Shown here: positions 16,348 through 25,149 of the stretch, piece by piece
Layout of the letters: the number at the start of each line of letters is the position of its first letter
Numbering within the stretch: the first letter of the stretch is position 1
Source of the DNA: Ruegeria sp. TM1040
Lineage (GTDB): Bacteria; Pseudomonadota; Alphaproteobacteria; Rhodobacterales; Rhodobacteraceae
Assembly (NCBI RefSeq): GCF_000014065.1
Contig: NC_008044.1
Coordinates: forward strand, 2,875,501 to 2,939,500
Reading direction: 5' to 3'
Length of the DNA stretch: 64,000 nt
Program-made: the position numbers and the translations under genes
The notes under the pieces: generated by a model
Seen by the model: only the letters and a program-made list of their open reading frames with translations
Told to the model about the DNA's origin: nothing
Database searches by the model: none

Positions 16348-19300
16348 GTGCCGCTACAGGGAATTCGCGCTCGCCTTTTGTTCACCTTCCTCCTCGCGTC
16401 CGTTTTGCCGCTGACGCTGGGCGGGATGGTGTTTTATCGGCTGGTCAATCAGACCATCGCCACCGAGACCTTTCAGAAGGTAGCCTTTGTGCGCGATGCC
16501 AAGGCCAGCGAGATCATGCAGTATATGACCTACGCGCGCAGGCAGGCGGAAAACCTCGCCCAATCGGCCAATGTGCGCTACTCGGTCGGAGAGTTTTACG
16601 GCTTCAGCCATGCGCTTCGGCAGATGCAGGGCACGCCCGAGGAAGCCGGTGCCAAGCTGCGCAATATCTTTGATATTGATGGCCCTGCAGCGCCGCCTTC
16701 GGGGATTGGCAGCGAAGACCGGCTGCTGCGCGAAGCTTTGGAGTATTCCAACACTCACCGCCGGTTTCATGCGGGATTCCTCGACTTTCTGAATGAGGCC
16801 GAGTTCGACAATCTCTATCTCGCCGATCGCCACGGGCAGGTGGTCTACTCGGTTCACAAGGATCGCTACCTCGGGCGCGTGCTGCAGCCGCAGACGCCGG
16901 GACTGGGACAGGCCTATACACGCGCGGTAAACCAGCCTGGGTTTGATCCGGTGTTTCAGGATTATGCGCGGGACGCGGTGACCGGTCAGCTTGTGGCTTA
17001 CCTCGCGGTGCCCGTGCGGCTCCATGGTAGTAATAAGGGCGCGATGATCCTACGGATGCCTCCGAACAGCCTGCACCGTCTGATGATCGAAAGCGAAACC
17101 GCCCTCACCGTGCTGTCGTCGCAGGGCACTATCATCGCCACCAGTGCGCCACCTCCAGACAATGCCACCGAAAGCCTTCCTGAAGCGATGCGTGCTAGCG
17201 AGGGTGTCGCACTGCTTGAGGCTGGCCTCTCCGGTGATCCGTCGCTTTCGGCCTGGCGTGTGTTGGAGCCCCCCTTCCCTGCATGGACCGTCGTCGCCGA
17301 GGCGGATCGGGATGCGGCATTCGCCAACAGCAGCCAGCTGCGAAACGCATTGTTCCTGATCGGCGCGGTTGCCGTCACGGGGCTTGGGCTTTTGTCATTT
17401 GTCTTTGCGAATGCGCTCACCCGCCCGGTTCGGCGTCTCTCGGAGGCGGCCAGCGCGGTTGCCACCGGCAGTCTGAATGAGGCCCTGCCAGAATACGAGC
17501 GCCCAGTCGAATACGCGCGCCTTTCACGCGCAGTGAACCAGATGCGGCGCGCTCTGCGTGACCAACTGGATATGATCCGGGACAAGAACGCGGAGCTGCA
17601 GGAAAACCTGCGCCAGATAGGTGAAAAGAACGCCAAACTCGAGGAGGCGGACCGGATGAAGGATCGCTTCCTCGCCAATACCTCGCACGAGTTGCGCACG
17701 CCGCTAAACGGCATCATCGGCATCCTCGAGACGCTCGAAGGCGGGGCCATGGGCGATATGCTGCCCGCGCAAGCCAGCCAGTTACGCCTGATCACCTTCA
17801 GCGCGCGCCGCCTGTCGCGGCTTGTGGACGATCTTCTGGACATCTACCGCATCCGCGAGGGTCGGATGCGGCTTGATCTGCAACCGGTGGATGCCTCGCA
17901 CGCGTTGCGCAATGTGCTGCAACTCCTGCAACCGACCTTTCAGGTGGATCCCGCCAAATTCCACGTCGATCTCCCCGGGGACTTGCCTGCCCTAACCGCG
18001 GACCCGGTGCGCTTTGAACAGATCCTGTTCAACCTGCTGTCAAATGCGGTGAAATACGGTGGTGGCAGCGAAGTCTACATCACCGCCGAAGAGCGCCCAT
18101 CTGGTCATGTGGCGCTGGCGATCCGCGATCACGGTCCCGGCATTGCCGCCGACAGCATGGAACGCATCTTTCACCCGTTGGAACAGCTGATGCCGGATGG
18201 ATCCGGGCAGGCCACAGGCACCGGACTGGGCCTGACGATCGCGCGCCACCTGGCCGATCTGATGGCGGGTAGCATCGAGGTCTCGAGCACCCCCGGCGAA
18301 GGATCGGAATTCCGGGTGGTGCTGCCGCTGTCTGACCTGCCCGCCGTGGCACCGCTTGAGGAGTGGCTGCCAAACCCGCCCGCCCCGGTGCCGATGATGC
18401 ACACCAAACCGGGCGAACCCAGCCCGATTGCGCCGGATGGTTCGCCCCTGATCCTTGCCGTGGATGACGAGCCGATCAATTTGCAGGTCCTGCAGAATGT
18501 CCTTCTACCGCAGGGATACCGCATCACCACCGCCCGCAACGGCTCCGAAGCGCTGCGCAGCGTGGCACAGGAGCGGCCAGACCTTATTGTGCTCGATGTC
18601 ATGATGGCGGGATTGAGCGGCCTCGACGTCGCCCGCGATTTGCGCCGTCGTCATGGGCTGCATGAGTTACCGATCATCTTGCTGACCGCACGCGGCCGCA
18701 CCAGCGATATGCTGGCGGGGTTTGAGGCGGGGGCAAACGACTATGTGGTGAAGCCCTTTGTCAAAGACGAACTACTGAGCCGTATCCGCACCCTTCTCGA
18801 AGCCAGCCGGGCGCGCAGCCGCGCCGAAGAGAACCGAGAACTGAAAGAAGAGATCGAGCGCCGGATCCAGATCGAGGACGCCCTGCGTCTGTCGCAACGG
18901 CGGATGACGCAGCTGCTCGATGTTTTGGAGGATGGGCTGATCTGCATCAACGCCCGCGGGGTCGTCACCTATGTCAACGAAGCCGCTCAACAGGTGCTGA
19001 AGCAGCGTGTGACTGTGAATCGTAGCCGGCTCAGCGATGTCCTGCCTCAGGACGTGCTGGCGCCGCTCGAACAAACGGAGGTCGAGGACGAGCCGATCCA
19101 TATGGAGATCACCCTGCGCGGCACCTCCCATCAGGTCAGCCTCTTTGCCATGCTGCCCGAAGCGGGTGGCGGGCGGGCGGTGCTCTTTACGCAGGCGCAG
19201 TCCTCGCGGGATCAGTTCGTCCACTCCCTGCGCGATGTGGTCGACACGTCGCTGCCCTCGCTGATCCCCGGCGACGTAACCGAAGACGCCAGCACCACCC

Positions 19301-19638
19301 CAGGCGACACCTATCGCGACACCATCGTCACGCTGATGTCGGACTCGCTGGACATCTGGAGTGCGGCCACGGGAAAGGGCAAGATTGACTTTGCCGAGAC
19401 CAGCGGCATCTGGCGGGTGAATCTCGACAAGACATCTTTGCAGACGCGCACACTCGACAAATATCTGCTGATCGAAACCCTGCCCGACAATCCGCGCTGG
19501 CGAGATGTTCTAAAAACCGTGAGCTTTGTGCTCTCTCTCAAGGAACGCGAGACCGCAGACCCGGCGCTCGCGCAGCGGTTCGAGGCACTGGAAACCCAGC
19601 TTGAAGCATTTCGTACTCTGATCGCCCAACGCGGGTGA
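16348..19638 (+). CDS. chiS: ChiS-like hybrid sensor kinase with C-terminal DNA-binding domain
   Basis: A 1096-residue one-protein regulator. The GTG at 16348 is chosen because GGAG lies 5 nt upstream; a TTG start at 16285 lacks a site. In order: membrane segment (about 8-28), periplasmic sensor domain (about 30-330), second membrane segment (about 332-352), HAMP, coiled coil, HisKA with His447 (SHELRTPLNG), ATPase domain (N-box near 560), receiver with Asp750 (LIVLDVMM) and a PAS-like region. The C-terminal segment (about 985-1060: LMSDSLDIW, SGIWRVNLDK, RTLDKYL, NPRWRDVLKT) resembles the DNA-binding domain of Vibrio cholerae ChiS as I remember it. Vibrio ChiS is about 1129 residues with this architecture and is governed by CBP. 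The gene is divergent from the CBP operon. Confidence 0.85.
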   Translation: MPLQGIRARLLFTFLLASVLPLTLGGMVFYRLVNQTIATETFQKVAFVRDAKASEIMQYMTYARRQAENLAQSANVRYSVGEFYGFSHALRQMQGTPEEAGAKLRNIFDIDGPAAPPSGIGSEDRLLREALEYSNTHRRFHAGFLDFLNEAEFDNLYLADRHGQVVYSVHKDRYLGRVLQPQTPGLGQAYTRAVNQPGFDPVFQDYARDAVTGQLVAYLAVPVRLHGSNKGAMILRMPPNSLHRLMIESETALTVLSSQGTIIATSAPPPDNATESLPEAMRASEGVALLEAGLSGDPSLSAWRVLEPPFPAWTVVAEADRDAAFANSSQLRNALFLIGAVAVTGLGLLSFVFANALTRPVRRLSEAASAVATGSLNEALPEYERPVEYARLSRAVNQMRRALRDQLDMIRDKNAELQENLRQIGEKNAKLEEADRMKDRFLANTSHELRTPLNGIIGILETLEGGAMGDMLPAQASQLRLITFSARRLSRLVDDLLDIYRIREGRMRLDLQPVDASHALRNVLQLLQPTFQVDPAKFHVDLPGDLPALTADPVRFEQILFNLLSNAVKYGGGSEVYITAEERPSGHVALAIRDHGPGIAADSMERIFHPLEQLMPDGSGQATGTGLGLTIARHLADLMAGSIEVSSTPGEGSEFRVVLPLSDLPAVAPLEEWLPNPPAPVPMMHTKPGEPSPIAPDGSPLILAVDDEPINLQVLQNVLLPQGYRITTARNGSEALRSVAQERPDLIVLDVMMAGLSGLDVARDLRRRHGLHELPIILLTARGRTSDMLAGFEAGANDYVVKPFVKDELLSRIRTLLEASRARSRAEENRELKEEIERRIQIEDALRLSQRRMTQLLDVLEDGLICINARGVVTYVNEAAQQVLKQRVTVNRSRLSDVLPQDVLAPLEQTEVEDEPIHMEITLRGTSHQVSLFAMLPEAGGGRAVLFTQAQSSRDQFVHSLRDVVDTSLPSLIPGDVTEDASTTPGDTYRDTIVTLMSDSLDIWSAATGKGKIDFAETSGIWRVNLDKTSLQTRTLDKYLLIETLPDNPRWRDVLKTVSFVLSLKERETADPALAQRFEALETQLEAFRTLIAQRG

Positions 19639-19643
19639 CCGTT

Positions 19644-20546
19644 TCAATCCCCGAGCGGCTGAGGTCCAGTGCGACCGTGATAAGCGGTGAGCGAGGCCCG
19701 GATGCGGCGCAGGTTCTCTGTCGTGGCCGCTGTCCGCGCCTGCGCCACGGACATCGCAAGCGCGTCGACGATCACCAGATGCGCATAGCGCGACGCGGTG
19801 GGCTTCAGAATGTCGGGATCTTCGGGCAGATCGGCTTCGATCGCGACTGTCGCTTCTTGCGCCAATCGGCTGCCTGGTCGGGCGATCGCCACTACGGTCG
19901 CACCATAGCCGCCGGCAATCGCTGCAGCGCTGACGATCTCATCCGCCGCGCCACTAGCAGAGACCAGCAGCAGGACGTCCCCCTTGACCAGGGTTGCGGC
20001 GCGCATTTGCAGCAAATAGCTGTCAGAGATCGAAACGGCTGGAATACCAAGCCGGAACATACGGTTGGCCGCCTCCTGTGCAACCATGGTCGAGCCCCCG
20101 CCAACCCCGGCCACAACAATCTGCCCCGCCGCGGCCAGGGCCGCCGCCGCCGCATCCAGCCGTTCTGGCACCAGCTGCTGACGCATCACATTGACGGTTG
20201 CATAGAGCGCGCCGAGCACCTGATCGACAGCGCCTGCACCACCTTCGGGAACCTCGCGCTGACTGGGCGCGAGGTATTGCAGGCTCACGGCGAGATTCTG
20301 CGCCAGCCGCAGCTTGAACTCGCGAAAGCCATCACAGCCCATGCTCCGACAGAAACGCACAACCGTCGGCGTGCTGACCCCCACTGCGCCCGCCAGCTCG
20401 GCAATCGTCATGTTGGAGATCTCTTCAAGGTGCGCCGAAACGAAGTCCGCGACCTTTTGCTCGCGCGCGGCAAAACTGCCGTTCAACTCCCGCAGGTTGG
20501 AGATCAGATCGACTGCTCCCTGCGTGGGACTGTTCTCAGGTGCCAT
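19644..20546 (-). CDS. MurR/RpiR-family transcriptional regulator
   Basis: A 300-residue regulator. The ATG at 20546 is preferred (GGGAG 6-7 nt upstream) over an in-frame ATG at 20567. The N-terminal RpiR helix-turn-helix (about 12-85) contains MTIAELAGAVGVSTPTVVRF, and the C-terminal SIS domain (about 125-260) contains VGGGSTMVAQEAANRM and LLVSASGAADE, which bind phosphosugars in this family. It is divergent from the TRAP-led catabolic operon, with three matching operator-like sites between. An effector such as KDG or KDPG is plausible. It ends 5 bp from the convergent chiS-like stop. Confidence 0.9.
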   Translation of the reverse strand: MAPENSPTQGAVDLISNLRELNGSFAAREQKVADFVSAHLEEISNMTIAELAGAVGVSTPTVVRFCRSMGCDGFREFKLRLAQNLAVSLQYLAPSQREVPEGGAGAVDQVLGALYATVNVMRQQLVPERLDAAAAALAAAGQIVVAGVGGGSTMVAQEAANRMFRLGIPAVSISDSYLLQMRAATLVKGDVLLLVSASGAADEIVSAAAIAGGYGATVVAIARPGSRLAQEATVAIEADLPEDPDILKPTASRYAHLVIVDALAMSVAQARTAATTENLRRIRASLTAYHGRTGPQPLGD

Positions 20547-20577
20547 CTGGCTCTCCCGTAATTTCATCCCGTGATTC

Positions 20578-20592
20578 TGTACCTAAGATACA
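20578..20592. promoter_or_regulatory. RpiR-type operator copy 1 (TGTACCTAAGATACA)
   Basis: A 15-bp element of the form TGTA-N7-ACA. It lies 31 bp upstream of the regulator's own start, so it could mediate autoregulation. The pattern resembles the TGTA(AT-rich)TACA sites of HexR, another RpiR-family protein. Confidence 0.6.
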
Positions 20593-20639
20593 TTTTCAGG
20601 TCAATTCGAGCCCGATTTCTTCGTTTCAGCGTCGATATT

Positions 20640-20654
20640 TGTAGCTTAGTAACA
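20640..20654. promoter_or_regulatory. RpiR-type operator copy 2 (TGTAGCTTAGTAACA)
   Basis: Second copy of the TGTA-N7-ACA element, in the middle of the divergent region and just upstream of a candidate -35 box for the TRAP operon (20663). It is more degenerate in the centre than copies 1 and 3. Confidence 0.55.
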
Positions 20655-20662
20655 AATAATGC

Positions 20663-20692
20663 TTGACTGAACGCCTACCTGCTCCTGAATAT
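20663..20692 (+). promoter_or_regulatory. Candidate sigma-70 promoter of the TRAP operon
   Basis: TTGACT (20663-20668) is followed after 18 bp by GAATAT (20687-20692) as a possible -10. Operator copy 3 begins at 20692, so a bound repressor would cover the -10/start region. Prediction by eye only. Confidence 0.4.
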
Positions 20693-20706
20693 GTACCTAA
20701 ATTACA
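20692..20706. promoter_or_regulatory. RpiR-type operator copy 3 (TGTACCTAAATTACA)
   Basis: Third copy, sharing TGTACCTAA with copy 1 and lying directly upstream of the ribosome binding site of the TRAP small-subunit gene. Its position is typical of a repressor site. Confidence 0.6.
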
Positions 20707-20721
20707 AATCAGGGAGTCATC

Positions 20722-21243
20722 ATGATCGGGGATTTTGCAGGGCGGCTCAGCCACCAGATCAATCGCGGCACGGAAGTGATCCTCGCCGCGTTGATGGTGG
20801 CGCTGGTGCTCGACGTCTGGATTGGCGTTGTGGATCGCTACTTCTTTCACTGGCAACTGCCCTGGCCCGAAGTCCTCGCGCGATACCTGATGATCTGGGC
20901 TGCGATGCTCGCTGTGTCATCGGGGATCGCGCGGCGCGAACATATCGGACTGACGGCTGTGCTAATGATCCTGCCTGCCCCTTTGCGTCGTGGCATGCTG
21001 ATCCTCATCGACCTGATGACCTTTGCCCTGTTTTTCTACGTCCTGTGGTTCGGGATCGGCTTTGCAGAGAGTGGCGCCAAACGGCAGGCGATGATCCTGG
21101 GCGCGACTTTGCAGCCCTTTTACATGGCGATCCCGGCCGCCGCGGCGTTGGCCTGCGTGCAAGTCGTCCTGGTGATGATCCGCGATGCAGGCGGCCAGCT
21201 CGACCTCAATGACACCGATTCCAAGGAAGGAGCAGGCGCATGA
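20722..21243 (+). CDS. TRAP transporter small membrane subunit (DctQ family)
   Basis: A 173-residue inner-membrane protein with four hydrophobic segments (about 18-38, 52-72, 88-112, 130-155), as usual for DctQ. The start ATG at 20722 follows GGGAG by 5 nt. It overlaps the large-subunit gene by 4 nt (ATGA). It bridges the periplasmic receptor and the large transport subunit; transport is driven by an ion gradient, not ATP. Confidence 0.92.
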   Translation: MIGDFAGRLSHQINRGTEVILAALMVALVLDVWIGVVDRYFFHWQLPWPEVLARYLMIWAAMLAVSSGIARREHIGLTAVLMILPAPLRRGMLILIDLMTFALFFYVLWFGIGFAESGAKRQAMILGATLQPFYMAIPAAAALACVQVVLVMIRDAGGQLDLNDTDSKEGAGA

Positions 21244-22526
21244 TCGTCGGCATCTGTTTTGTCGTGCTTCTCGCAGTTGGCATGCCCATCGGCTTTGCCA
21301 TTGGTCTTGCGGGTGTCATCGGGATTTTCACCATGGGGGGCGGCAGCACGTTCCTTGCAATTGGACCAAGCAAGATCTTCAACGGGCTCAATATTTTCCC
21401 GTTCCTTGCGATGCCGTTCTTTATCCTGGCGGGCGAGATCATGAACAGCACCGGGATCACCGGACGATTGGTGAAGCTGGCCGAGGTGCTTGTGGGCCGC
21501 TTTCGCGGTGGCCTTGCGCATACCAACATGCTGGCGTCGGTCTTTTTTGCGGGTCTTACCGGGTCTGCGACTGCGGATGCGGCCGCCTTTGGCCGTACGT
21601 TGGTGCCCGCGATGGTGAAACAGGGCTACAAACGCGATTACGCCTGCGCGGTCACGGCTGCCGGGTCAATCATCGGGCCGACCATTCCTCCCTCCGGGCT
21701 GATGGTGGTCTATGGCTCCTTGATGGGGGTCTCGATTGGCGGGTTGTTCGCAGCGGGATTGCTGCCGGGCCTGGTGATCTGTGCGGTCTGCATGGGCGTT
21801 ATTGCCATTGGCGGCAAACGCGAAAACCTGCCCAAAGCAGCGCGTGGCGCAAGCTTGGGTGAAGTATGGCGCACCTTCCTGTCGTCGATCACCGCGCTTT
21901 TGATGCCGATCATTATTCTCGGCGGTATTCTGGGCGGGATCGTCACCCCTACCGAAGCAGCCTCCATCGCCGTGGCCTACGCCCTCTTTATCGGCTTTTT
22001 CGTCTATCGCACGCTGACCTTCCCGGATCTCTACGGGATGCTGATCCGCACCGCGCGCATTACCGGGGTGATCTTCGTGATCATCGCCTTTGCGAGCATC
22101 CTCGGCTGGTGGATGAGTTTTGAGCGCATCCCGCAGGCCATCGCGGGCAGCGTGCTGGGCCTGTCGGAAAACCCCTATGCGGTGATCGCGATCATCATCT
22201 GCATCCTCCTGGTGATCGGCATGGTGATGGACATCACCGCGATCCTGATCATCCTCGGCCCGGTGCTTGTGCCGCTCACAGAGCAAATCGGACTGGAGCC
22301 AATCCACGCCGGGATCATCTTTGTGCTAGCGCTCAACATCTCCTTGATGACGCCCCCCGTTGGGGCCTGCCTCTTCGTATTGTCGTCGGTGACAGGCGAA
22401 AAGCTCGAGCGGATTTCGGTGAAGCTTGCCCCCTTCTTAATCGCGGAAGTGATCATTCTCTTCCTCTTCGCATTCTGGGAGGACGCGGCTCTGTTGCTGC
22501 CGCGTGCGCTCGGATTTGCCCCCTAA
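21240..22526 (+). CDS. TRAP transporter large membrane subunit (DctM family)
   Basis: A 428-residue transport subunit with about twelve hydrophobic segments. It shows the DctM patterns FLAMPFFILAGEIMNSTGIT, GSATADAAA, IIGPTIPPS and MTPPVGACLFV. It is the membrane carrier proper, working with the DctQ and DctP partners of the same operon. Its substrate is set by the binding protein downstream, probably a small organic or sugar acid. Confidence 0.93.
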   Translation: MIVGICFVVLLAVGMPIGFAIGLAGVIGIFTMGGGSTFLAIGPSKIFNGLNIFPFLAMPFFILAGEIMNSTGITGRLVKLAEVLVGRFRGGLAHTNMLASVFFAGLTGSATADAAAFGRTLVPAMVKQGYKRDYACAVTAAGSIIGPTIPPSGLMVVYGSLMGVSIGGLFAAGLLPGLVICAVCMGVIAIGGKRENLPKAARGASLGEVWRTFLSSITALLMPIIILGGILGGIVTPTEAASIAVAYALFIGFFVYRTLTFPDLYGMLIRTARITGVIFVIIAFASILGWWMSFERIPQAIAGSVLGLSENPYAVIAIIICILLVIGMVMDITAILIILGPVLVPLTEQIGLEPIHAGIIFVLALNISLMTPPVGACLFVLSSVTGEKLERISVKLAPFLIAEVIILFLFAFWEDAALLLPRALGFAP

Positions 22527-22575
22527 CCGGGGCCAAACAACCCCACCTTCAAAAACCAACAGTGAGGAAAAACAA

Positions 22576-23619
22576 ATGAAATCAGTCCTGAAGACAGCTG
22601 CCGTTGGCGCGATCGCCGCCCTGACCGCAAGCTCCGCCATGGCCGGTGGCACCATCCGCTTCGGCCACGACAACAAGACCGATCCGTTTGAAAACCCGGC
22701 TCACGCCTGTACCGCCGTGTTCCAGAACATCGTCACCGCAGACACCAACGGCAGCGTCACGGTCGAAGTCTTCGGTTCCAACCAGCTTGGCACTGCAGCA
22801 GAGCACGTCCAGCAGGTGCGCGATGGCGTCATTCAGGCAACACTCACCTCCACCGGTGCGCTTGCGTCTTATTATCCTCGCATCGACGTGCTGAACCTGC
22901 CGTTTGCATTTGCCAACAACGCCTCGACCTATTCCGTGTTCGACGGTGAATTCGGCGAGGCCCTGGCCGCGGACATCGAAGCCGAGCTCGGCGATGTCGT
23001 TGTGCTTGGTTTCCCGGACACCGGCGGCTTTTTTGCGGTGACCAACTCTCAGCGCCAGATCGCGAATCTTGAGGATTTCGACGGCATCCGCATCCGCACC
23101 ATGACCCTGCCGAGCCACCAGAAGATCGTGCAGGCGCTTGGGGCCGAGGCCTATCCGCTCAGCTGGGGTGAGGTCTATTCTGGCCTGCAAACCGGCGTAA
23201 TTGACGGTCAGATGAACCCGGTGCCGATCATCTCCTTTGCGAACTTCGCAGAGGTGCAAAAGCACATGACGCTCACCAACCACCTGTTCTCGCCCTACAC
23301 CTTCATGGTCAACAAGGCGTTCTATGACGGTCTGACCGAAGCGGAGCAGAACACCCTGCACACCGCCGCCGAAAGCTGCGTCACCGCGAGCCGCGGCCTG
23401 TCGCGCATCATCGAGGCATCCGATCGTGGTCTGGCGGGTCTGATGGACAAGATCGAAGTGACCGCCCTCTCCAGCGAGCAGCGTGCCGCGATGGCCGGTG
23501 CCACACAGCCCGCGTTTGAGACCCATGTGGCGGAGAACCTCGACGCCAAGGCTGGTGAACTCCTGGCGCTCTTCAAATCCGAAGTCGGGAAGGCAAACGA
23601 CGCCTCTTATCTCGACTAA
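22576..23619 (+). CDS. TRAP transporter periplasmic substrate-binding protein (DctP family)
   Basis: A 347-residue receptor starting at the ATG at 22576 (GAGGAAA site), with a signal peptide ending SSAMA (about residue 23). The DctP fold is shown by GFPDTGGFFAVTNSQRQI, the stretch RIRTMTLPSHQKIVQALGAEAYPLSWGEVYSGLQTGVIDGQ, and HLFSPYTFMVNK. The arginine in the GIRIRT segment is the usual carboxylate-binding residue, so the ligand should be an acid. A GC-rich hairpin follows the stop and separates it from the enzyme genes. Confidence 0.92.
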   Translation: MKSVLKTAAVGAIAALTASSAMAGGTIRFGHDNKTDPFENPAHACTAVFQNIVTADTNGSVTVEVFGSNQLGTAAEHVQQVRDGVIQATLTSTGALASYYPRIDVLNLPFAFANNASTYSVFDGEFGEALAADIEAELGDVVVLGFPDTGGFFAVTNSQRQIANLEDFDGIRIRTMTLPSHQKIVQALGAEAYPLSWGEVYSGLQTGVIDGQMNPVPIISFANFAEVQKHMTLTNHLFSPYTFMVNKAFYDGLTEAEQNTLHTAAESCVTASRGLSRIIEASDRGLAGLMDKIEVTALSSEQRAAMAGATQPAFETHVAENLDAKAGELLALFKSEVGKANDASYLD

Positions 23620-23629
23620 CGGTCCCCGA

Positions 23630-23657
23630 CCGGGGCGTGGGTTCGCTCACGCCCCGG
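23630..23657 (+). repeat. Intercistronic hairpin after the TRAP binding-protein gene
   Basis: CCGGGGCGTG and CACGCCCCGG form a perfect 10-bp stem with an 8-nt loop, 11 nt after the dctP-type stop. No T-run follows, so it is more likely an mRNA-stabilising or partial attenuating element than a full terminator. Confidence 0.6.
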
Positions 23658-23682
23658 AACCTCAATTTCAAGGATTTGTCTC

Positions 23683-25149
23683 ATGCGCGTCTTTTGCGCT
23701 TCTCTTGCCACAGAAACCAATACGTTCTCGCCGCTGCGCACCGATTTCTCTGATTTTGCGCAAAGCTTCTATGCCCCTCCCGGAGAACACCCGGAGACGC
23801 CAACGCTGTGTTCCGCCGTGTTCCCAGCCCTGCGGCGGCGCGCAAAAGCGGAAGGTTTCACCCTGATCGAGGGCACCGCCACATGGGCAGAACCCGGTGG
23901 TCTGGTCAGTGCGGCAACGTGGGAGCATCTGCGCGATGAGGTGCTGGGTCAGCTGAAGGCGGCCCTGCCCGTGGATGCCGTCGTGCTTGGTCTGCATGGC
24001 GCAATGATCGCGGATGGCTGCGTGGATTGCGAAGGCGAGTTGATCGCTGCTGCCCGCGCGCTGGCTGGACCGGAGGCCAAGATCGGCGTGAGCTTTGACC
24101 CCCACAGCCATCTCAGCGCCAAGCGCGTGGACAATGCAGACGTCATCACGGTGTTCAAGGAATTCCCCCATACCGATTTTGTCGAGGCGGGCGAAGCCTG
24201 CGTTGAGCTGACACTGCGTGCGGTGCGAGGCGAAATCACGCCTCGGATCTCGGTTTTTGATGTGCGCATGATGGATGTGCTGCCGACCAGCATCCAACCC
24301 ATGCGCGGCTTTGTCGACAAGATCGTGGAACTGGAGGCGCGCGCCGAGATTCTCTCGGGATCTGTCATTCATGGGTTCATGGCGGGCGACAGCCCTGATC
24401 TCGGTGCCAAGGTCATCGTGATCTCGGACGACGACGCGAGCAAAGGCGACAGGATCGCGCGAGAACTTGGTCTGGAGCTCTTTGGTTTTCGCGGACGCAC
24501 AAAACCTGATTTCTTGCCCGCGGCCGAGGCGCTGCGCCGAGCCGACACCAGTTCCAACACCCCGGTTGTGGTGGCCGATGTCTGGGACAATCCCGGCGGC
24601 GGGGTGGCGGGGGATTCTACAATTTTGCTGCGCGAAGTTCTCAAGCAGAACCTCGATGGGGTGGCCTTTGGCACCATCTGGGATCCAATGGCCGTCCGCC
24701 TGTGTTTCGCCGCAGGCGAGGGCGCCACGCTTGATCTGCGCTTTGGCGGCAAGACATCGGCCCATGCGGGCGCACCTGTGGATGCAACTGTCACAGTGAT
24801 GCGCCTTCAACGCGACGCGGTGCAGAGCTTTGGCACCTCGGTTGTGCCGCTTGGCGATTGCGCGGTGATCCGGATTGGTGATCTCGACATCGTCCTGAAC
24901 ACCAATCGCAGCCAGACGTTCTCGCCCGATCTCTTCACCAATCTCGGCATTGATATTGCGCAAAAACGCATCGTGATTGTTAAATCGACCAACCACTTCC
25001 ACGGGGCCTTCGCGCCTGTCGCCGGAGAGATCCTCTATGCGGCCGTCGACGGCCCCTACCCGAACGACCCCGCGCGCACGGATTATACCCGCCTCAAACG
25101 CGCGATCTGGCCGCGTGTCGAAACCCCGCATGCCGAGGAGACAGCCTGA
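23683..25149 (+). CDS. M81-family metallopeptidase (MlrC-like)
   Basis: A 488-residue protein of the M81/MlrC family, named for microcystinase C, a probable zinc enzyme that cleaves linearised microcystin. Family marks are ATETNTFSP, LGLHGAMIADG, GVSFDPHSHLS, FKEFPHTD and DVWDNPGGG; the His and Asp residues within them are likely metal ligands. There is no signal peptide. It overlaps the next gene by one base. In this operon it is unlikely to meet microcystin; an amide, lactam or N-acyl group on the imported acid is a more reasonable target, but this is speculation. Confidence 0.85.
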   Translation: MRVFCASLATETNTFSPLRTDFSDFAQSFYAPPGEHPETPTLCSAVFPALRRRAKAEGFTLIEGTATWAEPGGLVSAATWEHLRDEVLGQLKAALPVDAVVLGLHGAMIADGCVDCEGELIAAARALAGPEAKIGVSFDPHSHLSAKRVDNADVITVFKEFPHTDFVEAGEACVELTLRAVRGEITPRISVFDVRMMDVLPTSIQPMRGFVDKIVELEARAEILSGSVIHGFMAGDSPDLGAKVIVISDDDASKGDRIARELGLELFGFRGRTKPDFLPAAEALRRADTSSNTPVVVADVWDNPGGGVAGDSTILLREVLKQNLDGVAFGTIWDPMAVRLCFAAGEGATLDLRFGGKTSAHAGAPVDATVTVMRLQRDAVQSFGTSVVPLGDCAVIRIGDLDIVLNTNRSQTFSPDLFTNLGIDIAQKRIVIVKSTNHFHGAFAPVAGEILYAAVDGPYPNDPARTDYTRLKRAIWPRVETPHAEETA

